A stretch of DNA of 64,000 bases, taken from the NCBI GenBank assembly GCA_045545235.1, contig JAZQAN010000025.1, forward strand, positions 50,191-114,190, read 5' to 3'. Source of the DNA: CAZNKU01 sp045545235 (GTDB lineage Bacteria; Bacillota; Clostridia; Monoglobales; Firm-18). The notes beneath the pieces are model-generated. The model was not told where the DNA came from. It was given only the letters and a program-made list of their open reading frames with translations, and ran no database searches. A program made the translations under genes and the position numbers. Shown here piece after piece: positions 23,621 to 32,252 of this stretch; within the stretch, counting starts at the first letter, position 1, and every line of letters begins with the position of its first letter.

Positions 23621-25669
23621 ATGATATACGACAGCATAAGCACAATTAAATCCATTGGTCCTGCAAGGGAAAAGCTTTTTAATAAGCTTGGGGTTTATAC
23701 TGTTGAGGATATGCTTAAATATTACCCAAGGGCATATGAGGACCGTTCCAAACTTAAAGATATATGCGAGGTAAGGGATGGTGAAACTGTACTTATTAAA
23801 GCCTGCGCGGTTACGGTTGTGAAGAACAACCGTATTCGTCGTGGGCTTTCTTTGCAAAAACTTAAGGTTACTGACCATACAGGTATTGTGGAAATAACGT
23901 GGTTTAATCAGGACTGGATTGCAAAGGGTTTCAACCTTGAGAGCGACTACTATTTTTATGGGGAAGTTAAGGTTAAAAATAACCGTATTGAAATGACAAA
24001 CCCTGTTTATGAACCTTGTGACAAATCACAGCTTACCAACAAAATTGTGCCTATATATCCCCTTACGGCAAACCTGACACAAAAAATTGTACAGGGGACT
24101 GTTGCAGAATGTATACGGGCAATTCCTGAAATTGAAGAATCAATACCTGATTTTTTGCGTGAAAAATACACCCTTTGCGGAATAGATTATGCGGTGGAAA
24201 ATATACATTTTCCGAAGTCGGAAGAAAGGCATGGTTATGCAAGGGCAAGACTTGCCTTTGAAGAGCTTTTTTACCTTCAGCTTGCAATGAGGTATATGAG
24301 AAAGGCACGAAAAACCTTTGAAGGTATAAAATTGGAGGATAAAAACTACAGTTTTGAATTTGTGTCATCACTGCCATTTAAACTTACAGATGACCAGTTA
24401 AAGGTAATTGAGGAAATTTCTTCTGATGTGTCAGGTAAAAAGCCCATGAACAGGCTTGTACAGGGTGATGTTGGTTGCGGTAAAACAGTTGTTGCGGCGG
24501 CAGCTATGTTTATTGCAGTTAAAAACGGATATCAGGCGGCTATGATGGCACCTACTGAAATTCTTGCGACTCAGCATTTTGATTCATTGCAGGGAATGTT
24601 TGGTAAGTTTGGGTTAAAAACCGCCCTTCTTACAGGCAGTATGACTGCGAAACAAAAGAGAGAAACGTACGAACTTATTAAAAACGGTGAGGTTGATGTG
24701 GTTGTTGGTACCCACGCAGTTATACAAAAGGAAGTTGAGTTTGAAAATCTTGCTCTTGTAATAACTGACGAACAACATCGTTTTGGCGTTAAGCAAAGAG
24801 GTGCACTTATGGAAAAGGGTGAACACCCTCATATGCTTGTTATGACGGCTACACCTATTCCACGTACTCTGGCACTTATTTTGTATGGTGATCTTGATGT
24901 TTCATCAATTAAACAACTGCCACCGGGAAGAAAGCCTGTTGACACTTTTGCAGTTGATGAGAAAATGCGTACACGCATAAACAACTTTATGCTTAAACAG
25001 ATTGGTGAAGGAAGACAGGTTTACATAGTGTGCCCTATGGTTGAAGAGTCTGAAACTATGGAGGATTTGAAGGCAGTTACGGAGTTTGCCGAAAAACTGC
25101 AAAAAAATGTATTTGGTAATTTTGTTGTTGGTGTTGTACACGGTAAAGTGCCGGCTAAGGAAAAAGACAGGATAATGTCAGAATTTTACAACGGTAATAT
25201 TCACGTACTTGTAAGTACAACTGTTATAGAGGTAGGTGTAAATGTACCTAATGCAAATACAATGGTTATAGAAAATGCTGAACGCTTCGGTCTTTCTCAA
25301 CTTCATCAGCTTCGTGGTCGTGTAGGTAGAGGAGAATATCAGTCATACTGTATTATGTTTTGTGATTCAAAGGGTGAGGTTGCACGTGAACGTATGAAGA
25401 TTATGACGGAAACCAACGATGGCTTCGTAATATCCGAAAAGGACCTGCAAATTCGTGGACCCGGTGAATTTTTTGGTACACGTCAGCATGGCTTGCCTGA
25501 ATTTAAAATTGCCAATATTTATGAGGATACAGATATTCTTACAGCATCGGGTCAGGCGGCTGAATATGTTATGACCCACGGCAGAGAAATGTCTGATGCT
25601 GACAGAAAAATGATAAAAAATAATATGAATAAAATATTGGATAAAATGGATAGTGTTAATTTTAATTAG
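23621..25669 (+). CDS. recG: ATP-dependent DNA helicase RecG
   Basis: A 682-residue branch-migration helicase for stalled forks and Holliday junctions. The N-terminal wedge (residues ~1-230, OB fold, HTGIVEITWFNQ) is followed by two RecA-like domains: motif I GDVGCGKTVVAAAA, motif II as DEQH, motif III VMTATPIPRTLAL, motif VI QLRGRVGRGEYQSYC, and the TRG-type tail with GPGEFFGTRQHGLPEF. GGAGGG at 23611-23616 decides ATG 23621; an in-frame ATG at 23603 lies before this ribosome site. It ends its operon; the next stretch is a transposase relic. Confidence 0.96.
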   Translation: MIYDSISTIKSIGPAREKLFNKLGVYTVEDMLKYYPRAYEDRSKLKDICEVRDGETVLIKACAVTVVKNNRIRRGLSLQKLKVTDHTGIVEITWFNQDWIAKGFNLESDYYFYGEVKVKNNRIEMTNPVYEPCDKSQLTNKIVPIYPLTANLTQKIVQGTVAECIRAIPEIEESIPDFLREKYTLCGIDYAVENIHFPKSEERHGYARARLAFEELFYLQLAMRYMRKARKTFEGIKLEDKNYSFEFVSSLPFKLTDDQLKVIEEISSDVSGKKPMNRLVQGDVGCGKTVVAAAAMFIAVKNGYQAAMMAPTEILATQHFDSLQGMFGKFGLKTALLTGSMTAKQKRETYELIKNGEVDVVVGTHAVIQKEVEFENLALVITDEQHRFGVKQRGALMEKGEHPHMLVMTATPIPRTLALILYGDLDVSSIKQLPPGRKPVDTFAVDEKMRTRINNFMLKQIGEGRQVYIVCPMVEESETMEDLKAVTEFAEKLQKNVFGNFVVGVVHGKVPAKEKDRIMSEFYNGNIHVLVSTTVIEVGVNVPNANTMVIENAERFGLSQLHQLRGRVGRGEYQSYCIMFCDSKGEVARERMKIMTETNDGFVISEKDLQIRGPGEFFGTRQHGLPEFKIANIYEDTDILTASGQAAEYVMTHGREMSDADRKMIKNNMNKILDKMDSVNFN

Positions 25670-25677
25670 GCGATTAT

Positions 25678-25901
25678 ATGGAATTGCCAAAACGAAAAAA
25701 TACAAGATTGAAAAGTTATGATTACAGTACACCTGGTGCGTATTTTATTACGATATGCGTAAAAGAACGCAAACGGTTGTTGTCAAAAATAATCGTAGGG
25801 CAGGGGCTTGCTCCTGCCGAAAACAGATTAACAAAATATGGGAATACATAGACACAAATCCTTTGAAATGGAAGCGGGACTGTTTTTATAATAATGATTA
25901 A
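25678..25901 (+). pseudogene. Relic of a REP-associated (IS200-like Y1) transposase
   Basis: From ATG 25678 the frame encodes KRKNTRLKSYDYSTPGAYF then ITICVKERK, the N-terminus of RAYT-type Y1 transposases, and stops after ~57 codons. A second frame beginning near 25834 reads IWEYIDTNPLKWKRDCFYNN and ends at TAA 25899-25901, which is the normal C-terminus. The catalytic middle (HxH and Tyr region, about 100 residues) is gone, so the gene is dead by internal deletion plus frame change. It lies just after recG. Confidence 0.82.
25799..25818. repeat. REP-like palindrome inside the transposase relic
   Basis: GGCAGGGG (25799-25806), loop CTTG, CTCCTGCC (25811-25818) form an 8-bp stem with one G-T wobble. 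It is much more GC-rich than its surroundings and is read in frame by the transposase N-terminus as GQGLAPA. It resembles REP/BIME hairpins mobilised by RAYT transposases. Confidence 0.65.
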
Positions 25902-25935
25902 ACGATACTGACAAAAGTTTGGTATCGTTTTTTAT
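25900..25935 (+). terminator. Terminator after recG and the transposase relic
   Basis: AAACGATAC (25900-25908) pairs with GTATCGTTT (25922-25930), followed by TTTTA. Confidence 0.8.
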
Positions 25936-26008
25936 GTGGAAATATGATAGAATTTTGGTATTACCACTTTAAATATCGCCTATGATATAATGATATTGAG
26001 GTGGAAAT

Positions 26009-26695
26009 ATGGGAATAATTATCAATGCTTTATCCATAATGATGGGAACTTTTTTTGGCCATTTTTTTAAGGAACGAATAAAACTTGGGAATTTCTCTGT
26101 TCTGGGAATTTCGATTATGATAATCAGCATAGTTGGCTTTTTGGAAAATATATTTGATGTTAAAGGAATATTGCTAAAAAGCAATGATTTACTTATAGTG
26201 GTTTTTGCGTTAATTGTCGGAACATTATTGGGTGATATGATAAATTTGGAGAATAAAATAAGCAGAATATCCAACTGTTCAAAAAAGGGATTTTCTAATA
26301 TTATTGACTGTACAATATTTTTTGGTGTTGGAGGACTACAGATATGCGGACCCATTTTGCTTGCAACATCAGGTGACAACAGTCAATTGATTTTAAAAAG
26401 CATAATTGATATGCCTTTTGCTTTGATGTTTGGCATAAGTTATGGGAAAACGGTAGCCGTTTCGGCAATACCCGTGGCTTTATGTCAGTTTTTAATAATG
26501 TTGACAGCAATGATGGTGCGTGATTTTTTTGACGCTTCTGTTATAAAGCAAATTTGTGCCATGGGTTATATAATTTTGTTTTTTTCGGGATTTAATTTAA
26601 TGTGTGAAAAAAATCATAAGATAAACAATGTAAATATGATTGTAGGAATTTTTATAGTTGTTTTATACAATATGCTAATTAAGTTGTGGAGGTAA
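26009..26695 (+). CDS. DUF554-family membrane protein
   Basis: A 228-residue membrane protein with about six or seven hydrophobic segments. The start MGIIINALSIMMGTFFGHFF and the internal VFALIVGTLLGDMINLE and GPILLATSGDNS are typical of the DUF554/YdfK family, which has no firmly established function. GAGGTGG precedes ATG 26009 and a TATAAT sits near 25991, though no convincing -35 was found. It is 5 bp from the LysR-type regulator gene and probably co-transcribed with it. Confidence 0.85.
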   Translation: MGIIINALSIMMGTFFGHFFKERIKLGNFSVLGISIMIISIVGFLENIFDVKGILLKSNDLLIVVFALIVGTLLGDMINLENKISRISNCSKKGFSNIIDCTIFFGVGGLQICGPILLATSGDNSQLILKSIIDMPFALMFGISYGKTVAVSAIPVALCQFLIMLTAMMVRDFFDASVIKQICAMGYIILFFSGFNLMCEKNHKINNVNMIVGIFIVVLYNMLIKLWR

Positions 26696-26700
26696 ATAAA

Positions 26701-27597
26701 GTGACAATACAACAGTGTAAATATGTGCTTGAAATATCAAAAACAGGTTCTTTTAATGAAGCATCAAAATCTCTTTTTATAGCACAATCCAGCTTGTCTG
26801 CAAGTATAAAATCACTTGAAACAGAACTTGGTATTAAAATTTTTGAACGTTCAAACAATGGTGTTTATCTTACAGGTGATGGTGAGGAATTTATAAGGTA
26901 CGCATCGCAAATTATTGAACAAAATAATTTTATACTGGAAAGGTATATATCGGGAGAAAAGTATCCGAAACTATATATAGCAACACAACATTATGACTTT
27001 GTTGCGGACATTTTTGGAAAGATGATAAATTCAATTAACGATGGTGCATATAAAATAGCCCTGAAGGAAACACAGACCTATGATGTTATAAACGAAGTTG
27101 AGAGGGGTTATTGTGATATTGGGATTATTGCATTGAAGAATACGGATTATGATATTATGAATCGTGTTTTACATAATAAAAAGCTTGATTTCGTACCAAT
27201 TCTGATAGCAAAGCCACACGTTTTTGTGAGAAAGTGTCATCCTTTTTCGGATTATAGTATTTTGACATATTCTTTGCTTAGGGAGTATCCGTTTGTTTCT
27301 TATGAACAGGGAAAGCATAATATTTCATTTTTTACAGAAGAAATAACCGAGGGGTGTGATATTGAAAAGCACATAGAGATAAGTGACAGGGCAAGTCTTA
27401 TGAATGTTTTGCTATCTACGGACAGTTATACAATAGGAACCGGCATTATGCCATCTGCACTTAATGAGGGAAAGATAATTGGCATACCTCTTGAAAGTGA
27501 CTCGTATTATAATATAGGTTATATATTACATACAGACAGAAAGTGTTCGGAATTGACAGTGCAATTTATAAAAATGCTTGAAGAAATGGCAGAATAA
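26701..27597 (+). CDS. LysR-family transcriptional regulator
   Basis: A 298-residue regulator. The N-terminal winged helix (QQCKYVLEISKTGSFNEASK, then IAQSSLSASIKSLETELG) is the LysR DNA-binding domain; the rest is the periplasmic-binding-like effector domain. I place the start at GTG 26701 because GGAGG (26689-26693) precedes it; an in-frame ATG at 26686 would overlap this site. It is encoded with, not divergent from, the DUF554 gene, which it may regulate. The effector is unknown. Confidence 0.9.
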   Translation: MTIQQCKYVLEISKTGSFNEASKSLFIAQSSLSASIKSLETELGIKIFERSNNGVYLTGDGEEFIRYASQIIEQNNFILERYISGEKYPKLYIATQHYDFVADIFGKMINSINDGAYKIALKETQTYDVINEVERGYCDIGIIALKNTDYDIMNRVLHNKKLDFVPILIAKPHVFVRKCHPFSDYSILTYSLLREYPFVSYEQGKHNISFFTEEITEGCDIEKHIEISDRASLMNVLLSTDSYTIGTGIMPSALNEGKIIGIPLESDSYYNIGYILHTDRKCSELTVQFIKMLEEMAE

Positions 27598-27604
27598 ATT
27601 AAAA

Positions 27605-27638
27605 AGATGATGGGCAGTAGTAAAAACTACTGCCCATC
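27605..27638 (-). terminator. Terminator at the end of the GH31 gene (probably bidirectional)
   Basis: GATGGGCAGTAGT (27609-27621) pairs perfectly with ACTACTGCCCATC (27626-27638). On the minus strand it is followed by a T run (complement of AAAAA at 27601-27605), so it best serves the convergent GH31 gene; the LysR gene may also end here. Confidence 0.75.
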
Positions 27639-27675
27639 AATCTTCTCCCCCTCTATAAAACAACAATAAGTTGAA

Positions 27676-29244
27676 TTATATTCTTTCAAAATAAGGTAAT
27701 ACCTCAATTGGTGAATCAACTGTTACGGTCTGACCACCCTCGTAAATTTTACCGTCGACATATTTCCACGAATTGCCTGCAGGAAGTTTAACTGTACGTT
27801 TGAACATACCTTTTTCAATTACGGGTGCAACAAGGTATTTGTCACCTGACATAAAGCAATCTGTTGTATATTCAAATCCCTGACCCGGAAATTCGTATTC
27901 CATATGTCTTACCAACGGTTCACCGCTGAAACGTGATTTATTAACCTGCTCAACAATGTATGGCGACATTTTCTTGTGAAGTTTTGCCATATCAAGGCAT
28001 ATTTTTAAATTATCCTCGTTAAGGAACTGCCACGGTGCAAGTGAAAATTGCATCATAGGGAACATTGTTGAAACCTGACACATTCTTACAAAAAGCTCTT
28101 CGTCTATTGTTGTTCCGCGAAGGAATATGCTCCATTCACCGCCACCGATCATATCGGGGCAGATGAATACTGTGCCGATAAGTCCCTGAGCAAGAGAATA
28201 TGGCAAGATTGTATTTATGCCTTCTCCGTTCCAGGAATGCATACGGTCCATAAGACGCTGAATGCCACATTTACCGCCACCTTTAAAGGTGTCTTTGTAT
28301 TCGTGGAATTTGTACTGTCTGCCAAATTCGTTCCATGCGATATTTCTTTCGTACTGTGTATGTTCTTTTGAAGGTATGCCGTTTGCACAATGTCTTTCTG
28401 TGTAGTGATAAATCTGACCACCGTCAAACTTAAAACCGTCTATGTTATATTCATTTACCAATATATCAAGCTGGCATTTTAAAAATTCTGCATCGGTAGG
28501 ATTTGTAAAGTCTAAAATTGCACAGTAACCGTTCCACCACTCTGTAAGTGCTACTTTACCTTCTTCTGTACGAAGGTATAGGTTTGTGTCAATTTTCTTT
28601 TCTTCAAATTCTGCACCATAACGAAGGCTCTTTATGTATTTTTCACCTGAGCATGTAACAAATGGGCAAACCCAAAGCATAACCGTAAAGCCAAGGTCGT
28701 GGAGTTCGTCCACCATAGCTTTTGGATCTGGGAACTTAACAGGATCAAATTCCCATTGACCGTAAGGCTTGTGCCAACCCTCGTCAATTATAAGTATGCC
28801 GGGCTCAAATCCGTTGTCTACTATACCGTGTGCATATTCAAGTACATTTTCCTGTGTTGGGTTGTATGTAACCTGCATCCATATGTTGTACTGTGCTGTT
28901 GTAAAGAATTTTTCAGGCATTTCCTTTCCGTCAAAAGGAAAATGCTTTTTAGAAGCCGCAAGGTAGGCATCCTTCAGTGTTTCGCCTGCTTCATACATTT
29001 CAATGTTTTTACCATCTGCATGGATTTTGCCGTCTTTAAATTCAAACACAAAATCTTCATCACACCAGATGTATCTGCCTTTGTTGGAAACTAAAAACGG
29101 CATAGTCTGATTGGCACAGTCAGGTGTTTCTATACCTCTTAAGTCTACTTTTATTTCAGTATCCTTTGTAAAAGGCATTTTTGTGCCGAATCTTATACCG
29201 CCGCCCCACCAGCATTCGTTTTCAAGTATATCCCAAATTTTCAT
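27676..29244 (-). CDS. Glycoside hydrolase family 31 enzyme
   Basis: A 522-residue cytoplasmic alpha-glycosidase. The GH31 barrel is evident: IIDEGWHKPYGQWEFDP, LGFTVMLWVCPFV, DGFKFDGGQ with the catalytic nucleophile Asp274, and in the second half QFSLAPWQFL and SRFSGEPLVRHMEY, followed by the short beta domain that ends the family fold. It is shorter than usual (650-800), lacking most of the N-terminal beta-sandwich. Specificity (alpha-glucoside, alpha-xyloside or alpha-galactoside) cannot be fixed. It is divergent from an AraC regulator at 29375, the same arrangement as at the GH106-like locus. Confidence 0.88.
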   Translation of the reverse strand: MKIWDILENECWWGGGIRFGTKMPFTKDTEIKVDLRGIETPDCANQTMPFLVSNKGRYIWCDEDFVFEFKDGKIHADGKNIEMYEAGETLKDAYLAASKKHFPFDGKEMPEKFFTTAQYNIWMQVTYNPTQENVLEYAHGIVDNGFEPGILIIDEGWHKPYGQWEFDPVKFPDPKAMVDELHDLGFTVMLWVCPFVTCSGEKYIKSLRYGAEFEEKKIDTNLYLRTEEGKVALTEWWNGYCAILDFTNPTDAEFLKCQLDILVNEYNIDGFKFDGGQIYHYTERHCANGIPSKEHTQYERNIAWNEFGRQYKFHEYKDTFKGGGKCGIQRLMDRMHSWNGEGINTILPYSLAQGLIGTVFICPDMIGGGEWSIFLRGTTIDEELFVRMCQVSTMFPMMQFSLAPWQFLNEDNLKICLDMAKLHKKMSPYIVEQVNKSRFSGEPLVRHMEYEFPGQGFEYTTDCFMSGDKYLVAPVIEKGMFKRTVKLPAGNSWKYVDGKIYEGGQTVTVDSPIEVLPYFERI

Positions 29245-29294
29245 AAAATCCCTCTTTTCAAATCTTTATATTTATAGTATAATTATAAAAAATC

Positions 29295-29321
29295 ACTTTG
29301 TAAATGGGTTAAATACAAAGT
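29295..29321. promoter_or_regulatory. Candidate operator between GH31 and AraC genes
   Basis: ACTTTGTA (29295-29302) and TACAAAGT (29314-29321) form a perfect 8-bp inverted repeat with an 11-bp centre. It covers the probable -35 of the GH31 promoter (TTACAA at 29304-29299 on the minus strand, with TATACT 16 bp further). A binding site for the adjoining AraC-type regulator is the simplest reading. Confidence 0.5.
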
Positions 29322-29374
29322 TTTTTATAATATCAGACACGTTTTTTGTAAAATAAGTCAAAAGGGGTTATGAA

Positions 29375-30163
29375 ATGATAATTTCTAATAAGTTCAATAA
29401 ATATTTTCATTATAATTTCACATGGGAGCATTATTTTGCCGGACACACTCACGCAGAATGGGAAATTAATGTTGTGACAAGTGGGGTGTTGCAGGTAACA
29501 TATGATGACCGCGTTGTTACACTTGAAAAAAATATGCTTATGATAGCTGAAAATAACGTGTTTCATCGAAACAGAGTTAAGTCTGATGAGAATGTTGAAC
29601 TTTTTGTTTATCAGTTTTTTACAGACCGTATTCCTCACAGCGATAAGCCTCGTATATACGAGCTTGATGAAAAAGATATGGCTTTAATAAAAATTATTGA
29701 AGAGGAAGCGGAAAAGGAGTGTATGCCCTGTACACACCCTGAAGGTATAAAAAGCACTAATATCAATTATCAGGCAGATAAGCTTTTGGAAATTCTTATT
29801 ATGCGGCTTATGGAAAGAGATGGCTCGGTTGGCTATATTACTCATCCTGATGAAAAAATATATAGGAATATTGTAAATTACATGAAGGAAAATGTTACAA
29901 AAAATATTTGTATAGATGATATTGCACGTCATTGTCACCTTAGCCCAACAAAAATTAAAAATGTGTTTGCTAAATATACAGGTGTTTCGATAATGTCACA
30001 TTACTCAAATATGAAGATAAATATGGCAAAAAGTATGTTTGATGAGGGAATGTCGGTTGGGGAAGTAAGTGATGCACTTGGCTATTCTTCACAGGCCTAT
30101 TTTTGTACGGTTTTTAAAAAGATTACGGGTATGTTGCCAAAAGAATACAGAAAAATCAATTGA
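29375..30163 (+). CDS. AraC-family transcriptional regulator of the GH31 gene
   Basis: A 262-residue regulator. The N-terminal cupin (YFAGHTHAEWEINVVTSG) binds the effector. The C-terminal two-HTH domain shows ICIDDIARHCHLSPTKIKNVF and VGEVSDALGYSSQAYF, closing with TGMLPKEYRK. AAAGGGG precedes ATG 29375. It is divergent from the GH31 glycosidase gene, with an inverted repeat between them, so it is probably its sugar-responsive activator. Its 3' end overlaps gerAC on the other strand by 8 bp. Confidence 0.88.
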   Translation: MIISNKFNKYFHYNFTWEHYFAGHTHAEWEINVVTSGVLQVTYDDRVVTLEKNMLMIAENNVFHRNRVKSDENVELFVYQFFTDRIPHSDKPRIYELDEKDMALIKIIEEEAEKECMPCTHPEGIKSTNINYQADKLLEILIMRLMERDGSVGYITHPDEKIYRNIVNYMKENVTKNICIDDIARHCHLSPTKIKNVFAKYTGVSIMSHYSNMKINMAKSMFDEGMSVGEVSDALGYSSQAYFCTVFKKITGMLPKEYRKIN

Positions 30164-31187
30164 TTCTGTTTATGCCTATATTTACAGAATATTTTGCCTG
30201 TTCAAAAAGCTTTTGCCAGTTTTCTTTTTCCCAACTTTCTACAGTAAGGTAACATGGCTTTGCCAGTTTGTAAAACTCAAAAATATCCGCTTTGTATTTT
30301 GTTGAACAATTATTCATAAGTGAAGCTATATCTTTTTTTAAAAGCAGGCAGGCTTTTTCGATGAGCTTTTCGGTATCTGTATTTTTGGCAGACCAGATAA
30401 TATCTCCGTCAAACCTTGCATTTACATATATTACGGGAGTTTTGTCCTTTAAACTTACTGCCGCTTTGAAGTCTTTGTTTTTCAGCTTTAAAACGGTGCC
30501 TTTATCTATGGCATAATTGAAGCTGAAATTTTTTTTGGTTAATAGATTAAAAAGTGACGTTTCGTCAGAATCGGCTATTCCTGATAGTTCAGCATTTTTT
30601 GTAATGACGGCTTTTGTTGAGTTATCAAGTATGGGGAATATATTGCAAACAACCTGATTTTTATATTTTTTATGCATATCCTTAAGAGATGTATCAGGTG
30701 CATATGGGTTGGAGCTTTTGTCGAAAATGTTTTCGTAATATTCTGCAGGGTTGGCATCGAGAGGTATTTTGAAATTTTTCATATATTCGGATGCTTTGCC
30801 TGCACATACGGCAATTCGTACATTGGGATGAAAGGTATTCGAATTAAGCATTGCTTCAACCTCGGACGTGGCACCTGTTTTTAGTTTATCGTATGAAAAA
30901 ATCACCATTTTTATATGAGAAAAATCACATTTTTCGGATATTGAAGAATTAAGCTTATCCATAGCTGTGTATATATCTGGTGCGGAAACTGTTTTTGTTA
31001 TAAGGGGAGTTGCATCGCCTCCATTTTTCGAAAAAGCAGCCGGGTTTACTATATGGAATGAGTACGAATCAACGTCATATCCTACCGACACCACAAATGC
31101 AAGTCTTGATATTTCTTCAGAATTGTTGCATCCGCAAAATGATAATATAATAATTGAGCATATCAGGGTTTTAATGAGCTTTTTCAT
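30156..31187 (-). CDS. gerAC: Ger(x)C-family spore germination lipoprotein
   Basis: A 343-residue C subunit of a GerA-type germinant receptor, anchored to the outer face of the spore inner membrane. The N-terminus (LIKTLICSIIILSFCGCNN) is a lipoprotein signal with Cys18 or Cys20 as the lipidated residue; the match to the lipobox is loose. The body has the GerC start SRLAFVVSVGYDVD and the C-terminal domain with KYKADIFEFYKLA. It is the last gene of the gerAA-AB-AC operon and overlaps gerAB by 17 bp. Confidence 0.9.
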   Translation of the reverse strand: MKKLIKTLICSIIILSFCGCNNSEEISRLAFVVSVGYDVDSYSFHIVNPAAFSKNGGDATPLITKTVSAPDIYTAMDKLNSSISEKCDFSHIKMVIFSYDKLKTGATSEVEAMLNSNTFHPNVRIAVCAGKASEYMKNFKIPLDANPAEYYENIFDKSSNPYAPDTSLKDMHKKYKNQVVCNIFPILDNSTKAVITKNAELSGIADSDETSLFNLLTKKNFSFNYAIDKGTVLKLKNKDFKAAVSLKDKTPVIYVNARFDGDIIWSAKNTDTEKLIEKACLLLKKDIASLMNNCSTKYKADIFEFYKLAKPCYLTVESWEKENWQKLFEQAKYSVNIGINRIN

Positions 31188-32244
31188 TGTTTTTACCTCT
31201 TTTTTTGAAAATCAGTATTATAACAGGTAAAATCATACCTGCAACAAGCCTTGGTATTGCGTAAATTCTCGAAATTTCAACGAGCATTTCAGTGTCTTTT
31301 GGTATAAAAGAAAGTCCAAAAATGATCAGGCAAATAACGTATATATATGGTCGGTAGGTTTTTGCACCGAACATTCTGCCTGTTAACATTGCGGAAACAT
31401 AAATATATGTTGAAGAAGTAAGAAAATAACTTAAAATCCAACCTATTGTAAAAACAGATTCCATTCGCGCAATAAAGCTATGAAAATTAATGTACCTTGC
31501 AACTTGGTATATGGGTATGAAAAATGTATCTGATACCGTATAAGGTGTTGTAAGTGTATATAATGTCATAACTGCAATAAGTGCTGCTGATGATATAATA
31601 TAAGATGGTATAATTATTTTTTTGAAATTGGTTTTTTCACAGGTAAATGGTATTATGAACATAAGGAGTATAAAATCTTCAAAATATGATACCAGAACCA
31701 GAATATAGGGCAGCATTTTATAACCGTTTCCAAATATGGGGAATATGTTATATACATCAAAATTTTTTGATGATAAAACCATAAGAAGCACCAAAAAGGC
31801 AATTGTGAACGGAGTTACAAAGGAGTGTGCTCTTACAATGGATTTTAAGCCTGTGCGAGCACATATAAGTACACCTGCCATATATATAAGGGTTATGAAA
31901 AACAATGATGAATCGGGCAGGATACTAAGTTTGATGCTTTCTGCGACACTTCGTACGAAATATCCCTGGTTTAATACAAATAAAATCACTGTAATTACGG
32001 AAAATGAGATTTTTATACATTTGTTTTGGATTATTTGTGAGATGTCTGTTTTGGATTTGTAGAGCTTTACAAGGAAATTTGTGAATATCAACCCAAGTAC
32101 AGCTGTAAAAAGGGCAAGTATTATGGTTGCAGATGCACCTAATGCTGAAAATGTGGACGGATATACAAGAAAAAGTTTTGAAATAACAGCGTTTGATATT
32201 AAAAGCACAAGCTCGGTTGTGCTGAATTTTGTCGAAGTTTCCAT
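31171..32244 (-). CDS. gerAB: GerAB/ArcD-like spore germination permease
   Basis: A 357-residue membrane protein with about ten hydrophobic segments, belonging to the APC-like GerAB/endospore germination permease family. Motifs include the start KFSTTELVLLISNAVISKLF and the mid-protein IFPIFGNGYKMLP. It is thought to bind the germinant (an amino acid or sugar) and move ions. It lies 8 bp after gerAA and overlaps gerAC. Germinant identity cannot be read from sequence. Confidence 0.92.
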   Translation of the reverse strand: METSTKFSTTELVLLISNAVISKLFLVYPSTFSALGASATIILALFTAVLGLIFTNFLVKLYKSKTDISQIIQNKCIKISFSVITVILFVLNQGYFVRSVAESIKLSILPDSSLFFITLIYMAGVLICARTGLKSIVRAHSFVTPFTIAFLVLLMVLSSKNFDVYNIFPIFGNGYKMLPYILVLVSYFEDFILLMFIIPFTCEKTNFKKIIIPSYIISSAALIAVMTLYTLTTPYTVSDTFFIPIYQVARYINFHSFIARMESVFTIGWILSYFLTSSTYIYVSAMLTGRMFGAKTYRPYIYVICLIIFGLSFIPKDTEMLVEISRIYAIPRLVAGMILPVIILIFKKRGKNNEKAH

Positions 32245-32252
32245 TTTTTCAC

